The notes: a model not told the origin generated them from the letters alone. Positions 36,284-45,956 are shown, numbered from the stretch's first letter. The stretch is DNA of 64,000 nt from Microbacterium capsulatum (GCF_030865425.1 NZ_JAVFCB010000012.1:1-64000), one strand, 5' to 3'. Numbers and translations are program-made.

Positions 36284-36308
36284 TAGTATCTGCGTATGAG
36301 TGCAGATA
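36284..36308 (+). promoter_or_regulatory. ArsR operator overlapping a leaderless start
   Basis: TAGTAT (36284-36289) is a -10 placed 6 nt before the ATG. A 22-bp palindrome with arms TATCTGC (36287-36293) and GCAGATA (36302-36308) spans the start codon. A metal-sensing ArsR protein bound here would block both polymerase and the leaderless mRNA start. Confidence 0.65.
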
Positions 36309-36657
36309 AGCGAGCATGCGGATACACCCCGGACAGTCCCTACGTGGAGCTGGCCGTGGAGGTGTTCTCGATGCTCGCCGATGCCACCCGGGTGCGCGTC
36401 GTGATGGCCCTCGGCGAGCACGGCGAACTGTCCGTGAACCACCTCGCCGACATCGTCGACAAGTCGCCCGCGGCGGTCTCGCAGCACCTCGCGAAGCTGC
36501 GGCTCGCGCGCATCGTGTCGACCCGGCAGGAGGGCCAGCGGGTCTTCTACCGCCTGGAGAACGAGCATGCGTCGCGCCTCGTCGCCGACGCGATCTTCCA
36601 GGCCGAGCACTCGCTCGGCGGCATCCCCCGCCACCACCACGCCGATCAGGACCCCCG

Positions 36658-36661
<4 letters not shown>
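36296..36661 (+). CDS. ArsR-family metal-responsive repressor
   Basis: 121-aa winged-helix repressor; recognition helix SPAAVSQHLAKLRLARIVSTRQEGQRVFYRL. A Cys near the N-terminus (ACGYTPDSPY) and a His-rich tail (RHHHADQ) could bind zinc, nickel or cobalt. It overlaps the CDF exporter gene (ATGA), a standard pairing in which metal relieves repression of the exporter. Confidence 0.88.
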
Positions 36662-37794
<1,133 letters not shown>

Positions 37795-37834
37795 CCGCCC
37801 CCGGCGGTGTCTCGAGCGGGGGTAGCCTGTGCAC

Positions 37835-38947
37835 GTGTCCACGCCGCCCCGCGCCCCCGCCGAGGCACCGAGCACACTCGGCGGCCGGCTGGACGATGCG
37901 ATCCGCGAGCTCACGCCGGGGTACTTCGCGGTGGTCATGGCCACGGGGATCCTGTCGATCGCCATGCGCACGGACGGGTGGGAGATCGGGTCGGCGGTGC
38001 TGCTCGCGATTGCGGCGGTCGCCTTCGTGGTGCTCTGCGCGCTGAACACGGTGCGGCTGGTGCGGCATCGCAGCACCGTGGCGGCCGACTTCGCCGACCC
38101 GGCGCGGGGTTTCGGATTCTTCACCTTCGTCGCCGCCACGTGCGTGCTGGGCACCCGGATCAGCACCGACGGAATGCAGACGGCGGCCCTCGTGCTGCTC
38201 GCGATCGGATTCCTCGCGTGGATCGCCCTCGGATACACCGTGCCTTGGACGGCGGTGCTCGGCCGGCGCGTGGTCCCGGCGCTGAGTGCGGCGAACGGCA
38301 CCTGGTTCGTCTGGGCGGTGGCGAGCCAGTCCATCGCGGTGCTCGCGGCGGGGCTTGAACCATCGACCCCGGTCGCGGTCCGGCCGACGATGGCGCTGCT
38401 CGCCGTGTTCTCCTGGTCGGTCGGCACGTTCCTCTACGGCGCGGTGGGCGTCTTCGTCGGTGTGCGGATGCTGGCCCATCCGGTCCGTCCCGCGGACCTC
38501 ACCCCGCCGTTCTGGGTGGCCATGGGAGCGACGGCGATCACGGTCGTCGCCGGGGCGCGCATCGTGGAGATGGCGGATGCGCCCATGGTCGATGCGACCC
38601 GCGGGCTCATCGCGGGGGCAGCCGTGTTCTTCTGGGCGTTCGGCACCTGGCTCATCCCGCCGCTGGTCGTGGCCGGCGTGTGGCGGCACGTGCGCCACCG
38701 CGTCCCGCTGCGCTACGAGCCGTCGCTGTGGAGCATCGTGTTCCCGCTCGGGATGTACAGCGTCGGATCCCAGCTGCTCGGCGACGTCGACCGGCTCCCG
38801 CTCGTGCACGCGATCGGATTCTGGGAGAGCTGGATCGCGCTGGCCGCGTGGACGCTGACCTTCCTCGCGATGCTGCGCGCGATCTGGCGCACGGTGCGCG
38901 GGCCGGCCCGGCGAAGCGGCGCACGACCGGGGCCCGCGGTCAGGTGA
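37835..38947 (+). CDS. TDT-family (TehA/SLAC1-like) transporter
   Basis: About 370-aa membrane protein with ten predicted helices; the first, LTPGYFAVVMATGILSIAM, is the TDT/TehA signature. Members export tellurite, malate, sulfite or other anions; the substrate is not evident. The GTG at 37835 follows TAGCCT by 6 nt; a GTG at 37829 adds two residues. The 3' end overlaps the convergent DUF222 gene by 8 bp. Confidence 0.85.
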   Translation: MSTPPRAPAEAPSTLGGRLDDAIRELTPGYFAVVMATGILSIAMRTDGWEIGSAVLLAIAAVAFVVLCALNTVRLVRHRSTVAADFADPARGFGFFTFVAATCVLGTRISTDGMQTAALVLLAIGFLAWIALGYTVPWTAVLGRRVVPALSAANGTWFVWAVASQSIAVLAAGLEPSTPVAVRPTMALLAVFSWSVGTFLYGAVGVFVGVRMLAHPVRPADLTPPFWVAMGATAITVVAGARIVEMADAPMVDATRGLIAGAAVFFWAFGTWLIPPLVVAGVWRHVRHRVPLRYEPSLWSIVFPLGMYSVGSQLLGDVDRLPLVHAIGFWESWIALAAWTLTFLAMLRAIWRTVRGPARRSGARPGPAVR

Positions 38948-40427
38948 ACATGACGCGGCGGGGTGCGGGGTCGGGATAGGAGCGGCCGAGCGGGCTGGTC
39001 CATTCCACGGTGCCGTCGGGGCGTTGCCTGGCCTGCCACCGGACGATCTCGTCGAGGTCCGGGTGCTTCAGCGCGTGGTGCGCCCGGCAGAAGCAGGCGA
39101 GATTGTCGATGCTGGTGGGGCCACCGCGGGCGTGATCGTGGTTGTGGTCGATGTCGCAGCGGGTCGCGGGGGTGTGGCAGCCGGGGAACCGGCAGCGCTG
39201 GTCGCGGGCGCGGAGGTGACGCTTCATCGCCTCGGTCGGCGTGTACCGGTCGGTGCGGGTGATCATGCCGTCACCGTCGAGGAACAGCCGGTTCCAGCCG
39301 GACGCCCGGCCGGCGAGGTCTCGGGCGAGGTCGGGGTGGAGCGGGCCGTGCCCGTCGAGTTCGGCGAGCCGGTCGTCGTCGCCGGCGAGGGTGGTTCCGC
39401 GGACGGTGACCTGGAGGGTGGCGGTGATGCGGTCGAGCCCGGTGCCGAGCGCCTCGGACGGGTCGGAGGCGAGCAGCAGGTCGATGAAAGCGTCGGCCTC
39501 GATCTGCCGGCGGGTGCGGCCGTCTCCTGCGACGAACTCGGGCCGGGCGTCGGGTCCGACCCTCGTCGCGAGGCAGGTGTCTGCGGCGGGGTCGTGCAGG
39601 TCGTGCTCCGGGTCGAGAGCGTAGGTAGTGCCGGAGGCGATCCGTTCGAAAGCGTCGAGGCGCGGGTCATCCGGGGCCAGGTCCGCGGCGTCGACCTCCG
39701 GGGGGAAGAGCTGGCCGTCGGCGGTCGGGTCGCTGAACGCGATCCCGACAGCGGCCTCGGTCTGCGAGCGCGTGCCGGTGGCGATCGCGCCGGCGAGCCG
39801 GGTCAGGCGGTCCTTGATCGCGACGGCGTAGATCTCGGGCAGCACGGCGGTCAGCAGCGCCATCCCGTCCTCCATCGGGCGCACCGTGATGCTCCGCTCC
39901 GCGGTCGCGCGTGCGTGCCGTTCCCTCAGCGTCTCTCCGGCGAGGGTCGCCGCGATCTGCCGGGCGTGCACCCGGGTGCGGGCGGGGGAGTCCTGCTCCG
40001 CGACGACCAGGGCCGCGTTCTCGTACAGCGCGAGCGCGTCCGCGGGAAGCCGCTCGTTGCGCACCGCGTCGCGCACGGGCTCCGCCGCGGCGACCAGGGC
40101 GCGCACATGCTGCACGGTGATGGCGCCCGCCCGCAGGGCGTCATGGATGGCCGGGAAGTGCGCCGCGACGGCCTCCGCATCCGCGAACGCCGCCTCCACC
40201 GTTCCGCGGCCCACCCGCCCCGCGGCGGCGTACTCCGCCGCCATCGATCGACGGGCCGCGTCGCGATGCTGCGGGAACTCCGCAGCATCCGCATCGAACA
40301 CCGCCGCCCGCGCGGCGAGCAGCTCCGTCGCGCGGGCCTCCAGCCGAGCGATCTCCCGCCGCACCTCGACCCACTCGTCCAGCAGCGCGCCGCGATCGGC
40401 AACGGGTGGAAGTGGGAGCCTTGACAT
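38940..40427 (-). CDS. DUF222/HNH endonuclease-domain protein 1
   Basis: 495-aa protein of the 13E12-repeat-like family: long helical DUF222 region (about 10-370), then an HNH zinc-nuclease domain with CRFPGCHTPATRCDIDHNHDHA and CRAHHALKH. Such genes are multicopy in actinobacteria and possibly mobile; their role is unknown. TAGACT lies 6 nt before the ATG and a LexA-box-like sequence overlaps it. GGATCC, frequent in most genes here, was not seen anywhere in this 1.5-kb gene, which may point to a separate origin. Confidence 0.88.
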   Translation of the reverse strand: MSRLPLPPVADRGALLDEWVEVRREIARLEARATELLAARAAVFDADAAEFPQHRDAARRSMAAEYAAAGRVGRGTVEAAFADAEAVAAHFPAIHDALRAGAITVQHVRALVAAAEPVRDAVRNERLPADALALYENAALVVAEQDSPARTRVHARQIAATLAGETLRERHARATAERSITVRPMEDGMALLTAVLPEIYAVAIKDRLTRLAGAIATGTRSQTEAAVGIAFSDPTADGQLFPPEVDAADLAPDDPRLDAFERIASGTTYALDPEHDLHDPAADTCLATRVGPDARPEFVAGDGRTRRQIEADAFIDLLLASDPSEALGTGLDRITATLQVTVRGTTLAGDDDRLAELDGHGPLHPDLARDLAGRASGWNRLFLDGDGMITRTDRYTPTEAMKRHLRARDQRCRFPGCHTPATRCDIDHNHDHARGGPTSIDNLACFCRAHHALKHPDLDEIVRWQARQRPDGTVEWTSPLGRSYPDPAPRRVMFT

Positions 40428-40433
40428 GCCCCC

Positions 40434-40453
40434 AGTCTAGAACATATCTTCGA
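40434..40453 (-). promoter_or_regulatory. leaderless promoter with LexA-like box, DUF222 gene 1
   Basis: On the coding strand TCGAAGATATGTTCTA (complement of 40438-40453) matches the actinobacterial SOS box TCGAAC-N4-GTTCGA at 10 of 12 fixed positions. It overlaps the -10 TAGACT (complement of 40434-40439), 6 nt before the ATG. Confidence 0.5.
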
Positions 40454-40575
40454 AGAAAGGAAGGGGTGTCGTGAACCTTCTCGCGAACCGGAGAGGCCCA
40501 TCCTCTCGCGATCCCCCGGCATCCGGCGGCGGCTGACCCCTTTGCCGGCCCGGACGTCGCTGACAGGATGGCGGC

Positions 40576-41619
40576 ATGCGCGCGATCGTCATCGAATCAG
40601 CCCGGGGCCGCACCGCGGTCGGATCCGTCCCGGAACCGGTCGCTCCCGCCGACGGCGTCGTCGTGCGGGTGATGGCGACCGGGTTGTGCCGCAGCGACTG
40701 GCACGCGTGGGCCGGTCACGACAGCGACGTGGTGTTCCCGCACGTGCCAGGCCACGAGCTCGCCGGGATCGTCGTCGAGACGGGTCCCGACGTCCGGGAC
40801 TGGAAGCCCGGGGATCGCGTCACGGTGCCGTTCGTGTGCGGCTGCGGCCGCTGCGAGTGGTGCCGGTCGGGGAACGCGCAGGTCTGCCCCGACCAGCAGC
40901 AGCCGGGGTTCACCCACGCCGGCTCGTTCGCCGAGTACGTGGCGCTGCATGCGGCCGATGCGAACCTCGTCGCGATCCCCGACGGCGTGGAATTCGCCAC
41001 CGCCGCGAGCCTCGGCTGCCGATTCGCCACCGCCTATCGCGCCCTGGCCGCGCGCGCCCGCGTGCAGGAGGGAGAGTGGGTCACCGTCATCGGCGCCGGC
41101 GGCGTCGGACTCAGCGCGGTGATGATCGCCCGTGCGATCGGGGCGCGCACGATCGCCGTCGATCGCAACCCCGAGGCCCTGGCCGTCGCCGAGGAGATCG
41201 GCGCCGAGCACACCCTGCTCGCCGGGGACGGCATCGACATCCCGACGGCGGTCTCCGCGCTGACCGGCGGCGGCAGCCACGTCTCCGTCGACGCGGTCGG
41301 CAGCGAGCAGACCAGCGCCGACGGCGTGCTGAGTCTGCGCCGCCGCGGCCGGCATGTGCAGATCGGCCTGCTCCCCGCCGTCGAGGGCCGACCGCGGGTG
41401 CCGATGGACCGGGTCATCGCCTGGGAGCTGGACGTGCTCGGCAGCCATGGCATGTCCGCGCGCGACTATCCGCCCCTGATGGCCTTCGTCGAGCAGGGCG
41501 CGCTCCAGCCGCAGCTTCTGATCCAGCGCACGATCGGCCTGGCCGAGGCTGCGGAACTGCTGCCCCGCTTCGACACCGCCACGGTCGCCGGCATGACGAT
41601 GATCGATCCGGCGCGCTGA
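40576..41619 (+). CDS. zinc-dependent alcohol dehydrogenase
   Basis: 347-aa medium-chain dehydrogenase. Catalytic zinc ligands in GLCRSDWH and PGHELAG; structural zinc cluster CGCGRCEWCRSGNAQVC; Rossmann loop GAGGVGLSAV. NAD(P)-dependent alcohol or polyol oxidation is likely; substrate unknown. CAGGAT lies 6 nt before the ATG. It has no operon partners. Confidence 0.9.
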   Translation: MRAIVIESARGRTAVGSVPEPVAPADGVVVRVMATGLCRSDWHAWAGHDSDVVFPHVPGHELAGIVVETGPDVRDWKPGDRVTVPFVCGCGRCEWCRSGNAQVCPDQQQPGFTHAGSFAEYVALHAADANLVAIPDGVEFATAASLGCRFATAYRALAARARVQEGEWVTVIGAGGVGLSAVMIARAIGARTIAVDRNPEALAVAEEIGAEHTLLAGDGIDIPTAVSALTGGGSHVSVDAVGSEQTSADGVLSLRRRGRHVQIGLLPAVEGRPRVPMDRVIAWELDVLGSHGMSARDYPPLMAFVEQGALQPQLLIQRTIGLAEAAELLPRFDTATVAGMTMIDPAR

Positions 41620-41640
41620 TCGGCACGGCGGACCCCGGCC

Positions 41641-41979
41641 TCAGACCTCCGACGGGTCCGGCTCGAAGTACAGGTGCGCGTGCAGCGCGCAGCCGGGGTT
41701 GAACGGGGCCGCGCAGTGCGGGCAGGCCTTCACGGCGACGTACTCCGCGATCGTCAGCTCGGTCCCGCACACGCCGCAGAGCACCGCCTTGGTGTCCCGC
41801 GCGTCGTACGGCCACTGCCGCGCGACGTGTCCGGCAGCCTCCTCGTGGCAGAGATGGCACGGGTAGTACTCGCCGCAGCAGGCGAAGCGGATCGCGATGA
41901 CGTCGAGGCTCGTGCGGTAGTGCACGCAGCGGGTCTGCTCGTCGACGGTGGGCCCGCGGACGACGGGGCGCTCAGGCAC
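41641..41979 (-). CDS. CHY zinc-finger protein
   Basis: 112-aa protein made almost entirely of a CHY-type zinc-binding domain: CVHY, ACCGEYYPCHLCHEE, CGVCGTEL and CPHC with later CALH provide ten or more Cys/His ligands for about three zinc ions. The bacterial role is unknown. It overlaps the YciI-like gene upstream by 8 bp and should be cotranscribed. Confidence 0.85.
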   Translation of the reverse strand: MPERPVVRGPTVDEQTRCVHYRTSLDVIAIRFACCGEYYPCHLCHEEAAGHVARQWPYDARDTKAVLCGVCGTELTIAEYVAVKACPHCAAPFNPGCALHAHLYFEPDPSEV

Positions 41980-42286
41980 CGCGGACCGGGTGGAAGACGC
42001 GCATCGGCCGCACCGTCACGTCGCGCCACACGTCGCCGGTGACGTACGGCTCCGCGTCGTACCAGGCGCGGAACGCGGCCTCGTCGGCGAAGGAGACATG
42101 CATCGAGGATCCGATCATGCGCCCCTGATCGTCGAGGATCGCGCCGCCGCTGAGAAGCTCCCCGCGATCCGCCAGCACCTGCGCTCCCGCGAGGTGCGCG
42201 TCGCGCACTGCGAGCCGCCGCGGGAGCGCCTCGGCATCGGATCCGTCCATCGCGATGACGAGGTATTCGAGACGTTCCATGCTCAT
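41972..42286 (-). CDS. YciI-family protein
   Basis: 104-aa dimeric ferredoxin-like fold protein: EYLVIAMDGSDAEALPRRLAVRDAHLAG, then SMHVSFADEAAFRAWYDAEPYVTGDVW. The His/Asp pattern matches YciI proteins, which resemble dehalogenase-type enzymes without a firm function. TAGGCT lies 6 nt before the ATG at 42286 (leaderless). First gene of the pair with the CHY protein. Confidence 0.85.
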   Translation of the reverse strand: MSMERLEYLVIAMDGSDAEALPRRLAVRDAHLAGAQVLADRGELLSGGAILDDQGRMIGSSMHVSFADEAAFRAWYDAEPYVTGDVWRDVTVRPMRVFHPVRGA

Positions 42287-42303
42287 GGAGACAGCCTACG
42301 GCG

Positions 42304-42585
42304 CGCACGATCGCGCACACCGGCGGCGTGATCACGAGTGCGGGCATCGTGCTCGCCGCCGTGTTCGCGGCCCTCGGCGTCCTCCCCCTGGTCACGCTCG
42401 GTCAGCTCGGCCTCATCGTGGGCGTCGGCGTCATCGTCGACACGCTCGTCGTGCGCACCGTGATCGTCCCTGCGGTCTTCGGCCTGGTGGGCGACCGGAT
42501 CTGGTGGCCGGGGACGCCGCGGCGGGCGGATCGGACAGCGGCGAGCGCACCGCCCGCCCTCGTCGACGCGGAGACGCGGGACTGA
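42304..42585 (+). pseudogene. MMPL-family transporter C-terminal remnant
   Basis: The frame reads HTGGVITSAGIVLAAVF..., two hydrophobic helices, then VRTVIVPAVFGLVGDRIWWPG. This is the last about 90 residues of MMPL/RND-type lipid or drug exporters, which are normally 700 aa or more. No upstream part remains; the YciI promoter lies directly before it. It is a decayed gene fragment, although an 85-aa ORF from ATC/GTG codons is still open. Confidence 0.75.
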
Positions 42586-42657
42586 CGCCTCGGCGGTATC
42601 CCGGACCCGCATCCGGGGTACCGCCGCGCCCGGTCGTTCAGGCCTTCGGGAGTGCTC

Positions 42658-42748
42658 CGCCATACTTGGTATGCCATATGGCGTCATCTGAGCGGGAAGA
42701 CGCGTTCAGTATCCGCATCTTGGATTATGTTTTTCATATCTCGATAAG
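42658..42748 (+). promoter_or_regulatory. GntR-like operator and promoter before the ring-opening amidohydrolase gene
   Basis: TTGGTATGCCAT (42666-42677) resembles the GntR/FadR consensus TTGGTATACCAA and lies inside a wider repeat CGCCATA (42658-42664)/TATGGCG (42677-42683). Downstream TTGGAT (42720-42725), 17 nt, GATAAG (42743-42748) is a possible promoter. The segment is more AT-rich than its surroundings. No GntR gene is in the window. The rest of the 42586-42795 gap shows no gene. Confidence 0.5.
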
Positions 42749-42795
42749 CCAACGTCGGCGAACGGCCCGTCCTGCGGGCAGCAGAAGGGATCCAC

Positions 42796-43920
42796 ATGAG
42801 TGGCGATGGAGCCTCCCTGGCGGTTGACGCGTTCCGCGTGACCATGGACCATACCCGCGACGCCTCCGGGCTGAGCGAGCTCGTCAAGGACGGACGTCTG
42901 AACCCGGACGACATCATCGCGGTCACCGGCAAGACCGGCGGCTTCGACGACACCTACAACTCCAGCCGCGTCGACGCCGATCAGGCGGTCCGCCGGTTCC
43001 TGCTCGATCACGGCACCCGCCCCGCGGACGTCGTCGAGGAGATCCCGATGGCGTTCAGCGCCGGCGTCGGCACGATCATGACGCCGCACCTCGTGGTGTT
43101 CACGCGCACCGAGTCGGAGCCCGCCGCCGACGGCCTGCCCCGGCTCGCGTTCGGCAGCGCGAGCTCCGAGACGATCCTGCCCGAGTGGATCGGCTCGACC
43201 CGGCACGTCGAGGCCAACGCGCAGGCCGTGCGCGACGCCGCCGCGGACGGCGCGATGGATCCGTCCGACGTCGAGTTCGTGATCGGCAAGTCGTACTACC
43301 CGGCGCTCGACGAGATCGACGCCGCGCGCACCGCCGGTGCGTCGATCCCCGAGATGACGCCGCAGGAGATCTTCTACTTCTCCAGCGGCAGCGCGGCGAA
43401 CGGGGTCCGCGTGGCCGTCGACGGCGCACCCATGCCCCGGGCCGAGGAGATCGGCACGAACCCGGCCCTCTGGTCCGACAAGGTCGCCGTGTCGTCGAAC
43501 GCCTGGGAGGGCGTCGGCGGGGAGAGCCCGAGTTCGCACCTGCTCGCCCTGGGCAACCGCCAGGGCGCGGGCGGGCGTCTGCGCATCGGACGCGCCGTGT
43601 TCGAGGATCTGCTCGACATCGGCGCCGTCACCCGCGCCGTGCGCAACGCAGGGCTCGAGGTGGGCGACGGACCGCTCCCGCCTGAGATCTCGTCGCGGAT
43701 CGTCGCGTCGTACATCAAGTACGGCGAGCCGGTCGACGGGCTCTTCCGCGGCCGCCGTCTCGTCACCGAGGACCCGTCCTACGTGAAGAACCTGAAGACG
43801 GTCGTTGCGAGCGCCTTCTCCGCCATGCTGCAGGACAACATGATCTGGATCTCCGCCGGCGGCAAGCAGCAGGGCCCTCCCGGCGGCGGCACACTGGCGA
43901 TCGTCCTCGACGTGAGCTGA
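42796..43920 (+). CDS. cyanuric acid hydrolase/barbiturase-family amidohydrolase
   Basis: 374-aa member of the ring-opening amidohydrolase (AtzD/TrzD/barbiturase) family. Three similar units each supply a Lys and a Ser: K46 with FSAG (S88), K165 with YFSSGS (about S197), and the last ISAGGKQQGPPGGG near the C-terminus. The family hydrolyses cyanuric acid or barbiturate. No biuret hydrolase, allophanate hydrolase or pyrimidine-degradation gene is adjacent, so the substrate is open. AGAAGGGA precedes the ATG. A GntR-like operator lies upstream. Confidence 0.82.
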   Translation: MSGDGASLAVDAFRVTMDHTRDASGLSELVKDGRLNPDDIIAVTGKTGGFDDTYNSSRVDADQAVRRFLLDHGTRPADVVEEIPMAFSAGVGTIMTPHLVVFTRTESEPAADGLPRLAFGSASSETILPEWIGSTRHVEANAQAVRDAAADGAMDPSDVEFVIGKSYYPALDEIDAARTAGASIPEMTPQEIFYFSSGSAANGVRVAVDGAPMPRAEEIGTNPALWSDKVAVSSNAWEGVGGESPSSHLLALGNRQGAGGRLRIGRAVFEDLLDIGAVTRAVRNAGLEVGDGPLPPEISSRIVASYIKYGEPVDGLFRGRRLVTEDPSYVKNLKTVVASAFSAMLQDNMIWISAGGKQQGPPGGGTLAIVLDVS

Positions 43921-44026
43921 GCCGGAGGGATCCGATACCGAATCCCCCCTCCCCGCGTCAACCCCGTCGCGCTCGCCGCCCCGGCGTGCGATCGTGACCG
44001 TTCCAGACACGGGAGGAGGCTCTCGC

Positions 44027-44200
44027 ATGAGCGCCAAGGATCACGCCAAGCACGCCGCCGACAAGGCGCGCGGCAAGATCAAGGAAGGCCTCGGCAAGGC
44101 CACGAACGACGAGAAGCTCGAGAACGAGGGGCGGCTGGATCAGGCGAAGGCCGATCTGGGGAAGGCCGCCGAGCATGTCAAGGACGCCTTCAAGGAGTGA
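44027..44200 (+). CDS. CsbD-family stress protein
   Basis: 57-aa very hydrophilic, Lys/Ala-rich helical protein: KHAADKARGKIKEGLGKATND and a second similar repeat, typical of CsbD. Such proteins are induced by general stress; molecular role unknown. GGGAGGAGG is 7 nt before the ATG. A strong terminator follows at once. Confidence 0.88.
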   Translation: MSAKDHAKHAADKARGKIKEGLGKATNDEKLENEGRLDQAKADLGKAAEHVKDAFKE

Positions 44201-44210
44201 CCTGGACGTC

Positions 44211-44247
44211 AAGAGGGGCGGCGGGTCGCACACCCGCCGCCCCTCTT
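44211..44247 (+). terminator. rho-independent terminator of csbD
   Basis: A perfect 16-bp GC-rich stem: AAGAGGGGCGGCGGGT (44211-44226) with its complement (44232-44247), loop of 5 nt, followed by CTGCGTTCTCT. Confidence 0.9.
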
Positions 44248-44297
44248 CTGCGTTCTCTGTCACCGACGCCCCGACGATGCCGTCGGGAATCCGCGCG

Positions 44298-44462
44298 TCA
44301 GGGCGCCCGGCGACCGGACATCGACCGGATCAGCCAGGAGATGACCGCGAGGACCAGCAGGATCAGGCCCACCCAGAGCAGGAAGTTCAGGGACTGCACG
44401 AACCCGCCCGTGATGGCCAGGAGGATGGCGATCACCGCGATGACGATGAAGAGGATGTTCAT
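44298..44462 (-). CDS. 54-aa membrane peptide
   Basis: Small ORF starting MNILFIVIAVIAILLAITGG and ending IRSMSGRRAP. Two hydrophobic helices (about 3-17 and 27-45) with a basic C-terminus suggest a small inner-membrane protein. GGAGTC lies 6 nt before the ATG. It is convergent with csbD behind the terminator. Function unknown; the clear start, two-helix layout and G+C pattern support a real gene. Confidence 0.65.
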   Translation of the reverse strand: MNILFIVIAVIAILLAITGGFVQSLNFLLWVGLILLVLAVISWLIRSMSGRRAP

Positions 44463-44575
44463 GACGGACTCCTTCCACGGACCGCAGCTGCGGTCTCGGG
44501 ACAGACATTAGGAAGCAGAACGCCGTTGGACCAGGGGGTTGACGGCGACGCCCTCCTGATGGCATGCCGACGCGG

Positions 44576-44833
44576 TCATGGCCTCGGCGCCGACCCCTCC
44601 CCGTCGCGCGGATGCGCATGCTGCACGGTCTCCAGGACGTCCGCCACCGTGGCGTATCGGCACCGCGTCGAGACGGGACGCAGCCAGACGACCTCGACCT
44701 GATCCTCGGTCACGCGACTGACGCAGGCGACGGTGCGCCGCGCATCGTGGGGGCCGAAGTCCTCGTCCAGGATCAGCCACTCGTGCTCCGTGAGCCGGCG
44801 CATCTCGAATCGGGCCCTCATCAGCATCGACAT
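44576..44833 (-). CDS. conserved small hypothetical protein
   Basis: 85 aa from the ATG at 44833, which has GGGAG just upstream; longer starts are possible. MRRLTEHEWLILDEDFGPHDARRTVACVSRV... followed by VEVVWLRP looks like a small beta-rich domain that, as I recall, is common in Microbacteriaceae. No function is known. Confidence 0.6.
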   Translation of the reverse strand: MSMLMRARFEMRRLTEHEWLILDEDFGPHDARRTVACVSRVTEDQVEVVWLRPVSTRCRYATVADVLETVQHAHPRDGEGSAPRP

Positions 44834-45000
44834 GCTTCTCCCATCGCTTGTCGCCACGATGCCCCCGGTGGCCGGTGCAGTCACGCCCCTTGACAGGCAG
44901 CTCCGAGCGAGCTATCGCACGCGATCCGACACGCCTAAGCCGTTCCGGGAGCGACGTCAAGCCCCTCCTCCGGAACGCACCGCGGGCCTAGCCTGCCCTC

Positions 45001-45885
45001 ATGAGCCGCACGATGACCGATCCGCGGACGAAGTACCCGCCGCTCCGCGACCCGCCGGATCCGAGCAACGACCAGCTGGGGCTGCTCGGCGAGACCGCGC
45101 TGCGACCGGACCATGGGGAGCACAGCTATCAAGGGTCCGGACGGCTGCCGGGTCGGCACGCGCTGATCACGGGCGGCGACTCGGGGATCGGACGCGCAGT
45201 GGCCATCGCCTACGCACGCGAGGGCGCCGATGTGGCGCTCAGTTATCTGCCGGAGGATCAGCAGGACGCGGAGGAGACCGCGCGCTGGGTGCGGGATGCG
45301 GGCGTGCAGGCCGTCCTGCTGCCCGGCGACCTCACCGAGGAGCAGCTCTGCGAGGACGTCGTGGCCGACGCGGCCGAGAGCCTCGGCGGCCTCGACCTCG
45401 TCGTCCTGAACGCGGGCTGTCGGCGCGACAGGGGTGAGGCGGAGCAGATCCCGACCGAGGAGTTCGACAGGGTGCTGTACACGAACCTGTATGCGTTGTT
45501 CTGGGTCGCCAAGGCGGCGCTGCCGCACCTGCCGCCGGGCTCGTCGATCATCGTCACGACGTCGATCCAGGGATACGACCCCTCCCCCGGGCTGTTCGAC
45601 CACGTCCTGACCAGGGCGGGACTGATCGCGTTCGTGCAGATGCTCGCGGAGGAGCAGGGACCGCACGGCATCCGCGTCAACGGAGTCGCACCGGGCCCGA
45701 TCTGGACGCCGCCGATCCCGGCCGCGGGGTGGCCGGAGAAGCTTCCGAGGTTCGGCGAGGACACGCCCCTCGGGCGCGCCGGCCAGCCGGCCGAGCTCGC
45801 CGGCGCCTACGTGTTCCTCGCCTCGGAGGACGCTTCGTACGTGTCGGGCGGGATCCTGCCCGTCACCGGCGGACAGCACCTCTGA
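45001..45885 (+). CDS. SDR oxidoreductase (YhdF/YghA-like)
   Basis: 294-aa SDR with the N-terminal extension of the general-stress glucose-dehydrogenase-like group (PPLRDPPDPSNDQLGLLGETALRPDHGE). Cofactor loop ITGGDSGIGRAVA. The loop after strand 4 reads NAGCRRD, and the usual YxxxK is replaced: after TTSIQGYDPSPGLFDHVLTRAGLI no Tyr-x3-Lys is visible. That loss may make it inactive as a classical reductase. TAGCCT lies 6 nt before the ATG. Confidence 0.82.
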   Translation: MSRTMTDPRTKYPPLRDPPDPSNDQLGLLGETALRPDHGEHSYQGSGRLPGRHALITGGDSGIGRAVAIAYAREGADVALSYLPEDQQDAEETARWVRDAGVQAVLLPGDLTEEQLCEDVVADAAESLGGLDLVVLNAGCRRDRGEAEQIPTEEFDRVLYTNLYALFWVAKAALPHLPPGSSIIVTTSIQGYDPSPGLFDHVLTRAGLIAFVQMLAEEQGPHGIRVNGVAPGPIWTPPIPAAGWPEKLPRFGEDTPLGRAGQPAELAGAYVFLASEDASYVSGGILPVTGGQHL

Positions 45886-45956
45886 CGACGAAGGAGACGG
45901 CACCTCTGACGGCGAAGGCGAGGGCGATGGCGGGCCGACCGGCGGGCGGAGCGCGA

